A DNA stretch of 7,960 nucleotides, taken from contig JBHEKP010000009.1 of the NCBI GenBank assembly GCA_041859375.1, positions 1 to 7,960 on the forward strand, read 5' to 3'. Shown here in pieces: positions 6,504-7,960 of this stretch. The DNA is from JBHEKP01 sp041859375 (GTDB lineage: Bacteria; Hydrogenedentota; Hydrogenedentia; Hydrogenedentales; CAITNO01). A program made the position numbers and the translations under genes. The stretch's first letter is position 1. Each line of letters starts with the position of its first letter. A model generated the notes under the pieces. The model was not told where the DNA came from. It saw only the letters and a program-made list of their open reading frames with translations, and did not search any database.

Positions 6504-7469
6504 ATGAAAATCATCGTCACCCGTGTCATCCCCAATCGCGGCATTGAAATGCTCCAAAACGCCTTCGGCGCCGAATCGGTGCTTGTCACCCCCCAGGACG
6601 GCCCCATCCCCCGCGCCGAACTGCTGGCGGTGGCCGCGGGCGCGGACGCGCTCCTGCCCATGCTCACCGAGCGCATTGACGGCGAACTCCTCGACGCGGC
6701 GGGGCCGCAACTGAAAATCGTGGCGAACAACGCCGTGGGCTATGACAACATCGACGTGCCCGCCGCCCGCGCGCGCGGCGTCATCGTCACCAACACGCCC
6801 GGCGTGCTCACCGAAACCACCGCCGACCTCGCCTGGACCCTGCTCATGGCAGCCGCCCGACGCGTGGGCGAGGGCGAACGCTTCCTCCGCGCGGGACGGT
6901 GGACCTGCTGGTCCCCCATGATGCTCCTCGGCGTCGACATCCACGGGGCCACCCTTGGCATATACGGCATGGGACGCATCGGCCGCGCCCTGGCCCGCCG
7001 CGCGCGTGGCTTCGGCATGCGCGTCCTCTACTGCGACCAGACTCCGCTGGATGCGGAGGAGGAGGGGGAGCTGAACACAACCCGCGTGGACATGGACACC
7101 CTCCTCCGCGAGTCCGATTTCATCTCCGTCCACTGCCCCCTCACCCCCGAAACCCGCCACGCCTTCGGCGCTGCCGAGTTTGAAAAAATGAAGCCCTCCG
7201 CCGTGTTCGTCAACACATCACGCGGGCCCGTCGTGGACGAGGCCGCCCTCGCCGACGCCCTCAAGGCCCGGAGCATCTTCGCGGCGGGCATAGACGTCTT
7301 CGAAAAGGAACCCGAAGTCCATCCCGCCCTGCTCGAATGCGAAAACGCCGTGCTCATCCCCCATCTCGGCAGCGCCTCCGTCGAAACCCGCTCCCGCATG
7401 GCCGCCATCGCCGCCGCGAACATCATCGCCTGCCTCCGCGGCGAAACCCCGCCCAACCCCGTGTACTGA
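6504..7469 (+). CDS. D-2-hydroxyacid dehydrogenase (glyoxylate/hydroxypyruvate reductase type)
   Basis: 321 residues, cytosolic, full length for the family. It should reduce a 2-oxoacid such as glyoxylate or hydroxypyruvate with NAD(P)H, or act in reverse. The substrate-domain signature is NNAVGYDNIDV (75-85). TNTPGVLTETTADLAW (96-111) begins the return to the nucleotide domain, and the Rossmann motif G155-M-G157-R-I-G160 follows. D178 at the end of the second strand (VLYCD) suggests NADH preference. Catalytic residues are R240 (VNTSRGPVVDE), E269 (DVFEKEP) and H287 (LIPHLGSAS). The TNTPGVLTETTADLAW region most resembles glyoxylate reductase (GyaR) rather than SerA, which would also carry an ACT or ASB domain. 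The ATG at 6504 has only a distant GGAG (6487-6490, 13 nt), so translation initiation may be weak; the ATG at 6485 is out of frame. Its sense strand is richer in C than G, unlike the G-rich sense strands of the genes to the left. Confidence 0.9.
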   Translation: MKIIVTRVIPNRGIEMLQNAFGAESVLVTPQDGPIPRAELLAVAAGADALLPMLTERIDGELLDAAGPQLKIVANNAVGYDNIDVPAARARGVIVTNTPGVLTETTADLAWTLLMAAARRVGEGERFLRAGRWTCWSPMMLLGVDIHGATLGIYGMGRIGRALARRARGFGMRVLYCDQTPLDAEEEGELNTTRVDMDTLLRESDFISVHCPLTPETRHAFGAAEFEKMKPSAVFVNTSRGPVVDEAALADALKARSIFAAGIDVFEKEPEVHPALLECENAVLIPHLGSASVETRSRMAAIAAANIIACLRGETPPNPVY

Positions 7470-7525
7470 AAAAAACACCGCCTGCGCGGAGGGCCGCGGA
7501 ATCACACTCTCAGGTCCTCCGCGCA
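7469..7525. terminator. GC-rich stem-loop, probable terminator
   Basis: TGCGCGGAGG (7483-7492) is perfectly complementary to CCTCCGCGCA (7516-7525). A G-T pair and two G-C pairs extend it inwards to a 13-pair stem with a 17-nt loop, beginning 14 nt after the dehydrogenase stop. On the plus strand no T-run follows. On the minus strand the stem is followed, after 7 nt, by seven T (7475-7469). It therefore fits better as an intrinsic terminator for minus-strand transcripts arriving from 7701 and beyond, possibly serving both directions. Confidence 0.45.
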
Positions 7526-7543
7526 CCCTGCGGACACTCCCTC
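7517..7543. repeat. 27-bp imperfect direct repeat, copy 1
   Basis: Matches 7674-7700 at 22 of 27 positions by direct alignment; differences are at repeat positions 4, 10, 11, 19 and 26. Shared blocks include GCGCA, CTGCGGA and ACTCCC. The left part overlaps the right arm of the stem-loop at 7516-7525. No coding role is seen. Confidence 0.7.
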
Positions 7544-7561
7544 TCCCCTCTCCCCTCTTCC
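7537..7561. repeat. Homopyrimidine run with mirror repeat
   Basis: 25 consecutive pyrimidines on the plus strand. Within it, 7542-7558 is a perfect 17-nt mirror repeat centred on C7550 (TCTCCCCTCTCCCCTCT). Homopyrimidine mirror repeats are the classic sequence class for intramolecular triplex (H-DNA). Whether this one folds in vivo is unknown. Confidence 0.7.
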
Positions 7562-7590
7562 GTCCACCTCCGTCCACCTCCGTCCACCCC
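7561..7590. repeat. 10-bp tandem repeat, about 2.8 copies
   Basis: The unit CGTCCACCTC occurs at 7561-7570 and 7571-7580 exactly, and at 7581-7588 as its first eight bases before drifting to CC. CGTCC recurs twice more farther right at looser spacing. The surrounding 7591-7673 is pyrimidine-rich and otherwise featureless. Confidence 0.85.
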
Positions 7591-7673
7591 TGCCCCCCTG
7601 TCCATATCGTCCCTTCCCCCAATCCCTCTCGTGCCTCCTCCCCCTTCCGTCCCTCTCTTCCCAATCTGCATCC

Positions 7674-7700
7674 CTCTGCGCAATCTGCGGATACTCCCCC
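7674..7700. repeat. 27-bp imperfect direct repeat, copy 2
   Basis: Second copy of the repeat at 7517-7543, starting 157 bp downstream of it. It ends exactly one base before the TAG of the minus-strand gene at 7701. An 8-bp direct repeat, CAATCTGC, appears at 7662-7669 and again inside this copy at 7681-7688. Confidence 0.7.
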
Positions 7701-7960
7701 CTACTCCGCCTTCTTCACCAAATGCCAGTACGACACCGTCGTCTGCGCGTGCGCCGTCTGCTCCGCGATGGGCCGCAGCACCACCCTGCACAGGTCCGGG
7801 AAGGCCTCGTGCTTATAGTCCACGGACCAGTGCATCCCCGGCACGGCCAGGGGCCGCACCACGCCGTCCTGCGACGCCTCCGGCCCCGCCTCCGCCTTGT
7901 CCAGCGTGTCCGGCAGCAGCAGCGTGTTCAGGGCGAAAGGCTCACCGTGGAACATCGGGT
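7701..7960 (-). CDS. Unrecognised protein, C-terminal end (partial)
   Basis: On the minus strand the frame is open from the window edge to a TAG at 7703-7701, giving 86 complete codons. A methionine codon lies at 7955-7953, but the frame continues upstream through a proline codon to the edge and no Shine-Dalgarno can be judged, so this is most likely the tail of a longer gene. Visible stretches are MFHGEPFALNTLLLPDTLDK, an acidic Ala/Gly-rich turn, then VRPLAVPGMHWSVDYKHEAF and a closing VVLRPIAEQTAHAQTTVSYW strand. The mix of aromatic residues and alternating hydrophobics suggests a beta-rich C-terminal domain, as at the end of many carbohydrate-active or secreted enzymes, but I cannot assign a family. 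Codon choice is G/C-rich like the neighbours, which supports it being real. Confidence 0.6.
   Translation of the reverse strand, partial: PMFHGEPFALNTLLLPDTLDKAEAGPEASQDGVVRPLAVPGMHWSVDYKHEAFPDLCRVVLRPIAEQTAHAQTTVSYWHLVKKAE

Noticed and set aside
7517..7700. Possible CRISPR array
   Set aside because: Only two imperfect long repeats with a 130-bp low-complexity interval and no cas genes; spacing and sequence do not fit an array.
7510..7791. Gly/Arg-rich minus-strand frame across the repeat region
   Set aside because: Low-complexity translation of the pyrimidine tract, overlapping in another frame the more protein-like 7701-7960 coding end.

Overview
The window is GC-rich bacterial DNA of ordinary chromosomal character. 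It has tightly packed genes, frequent GTG starts, a bacterial alpha-2-macroglobulin/penicillin-binding protein 1C pair and a c-di-GMP synthase. The first of these points to a Gram-negative (two-membrane) cell. The AraA-like isomerase type and the very G/C-rich codon use would fit an environmental lineage such as Planctomycetota or Hydrogenedentota, but that placement is a weak guess. No phage, transposon, CRISPR array or defence gene is visible.

Layout: positions 1-186 hold the last 61 codons of an alpha-2-macroglobulin-like protein. A 12-nt gap separates it from pbpC (199-2466), and the two form a known periplasmic cell-wall repair and defence pair. After an 81-nt gap comes an AraA-type sugar isomerase (2548-3981) with a clear Shine-Dalgarno. 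A 158-nt leader precedes a soluble PAS-PAS-GGDEF diguanylate cyclase (4140-5474). Its stop codon interlocks in a CTAG with the stop of a convergent HAD-IIB phosphatase (5471-6226, minus). Just upstream of the phosphatase on the same strand lies tRNA-Arg(CCU) with an encoded CCA (6250-6324).

The divergent intergenic region 6325-6503 carries a plausible minus-strand promoter for tRNA/phosphatase, two adjacent GC-rich dyads and a plausible plus-strand promoter whose spacer contains nine C in a row. That promoter would drive a glyoxylate/hydroxypyruvate reductase-type D-2-hydroxyacid dehydrogenase (6504-7469). The right end holds a 231-nt pyrimidine-rich intergenic region (7470-7700). It contains a GC-rich stem-loop, two 27-bp imperfect direct repeats, a homopyrimidine mirror repeat and a 10-bp tandem repeat. 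After it comes the 3' end of an unrecognised minus-strand gene that runs off the window.

The genes do not form one pathway. The A2M/pbpC pair is a probable operon. The isomerase, cyclase, phosphatase and dehydrogenase look like independent housekeeping or metabolic units. I see no convincing new system. The most unusual material is the non-coding DNA at 6379-6451 and 7483-7700.
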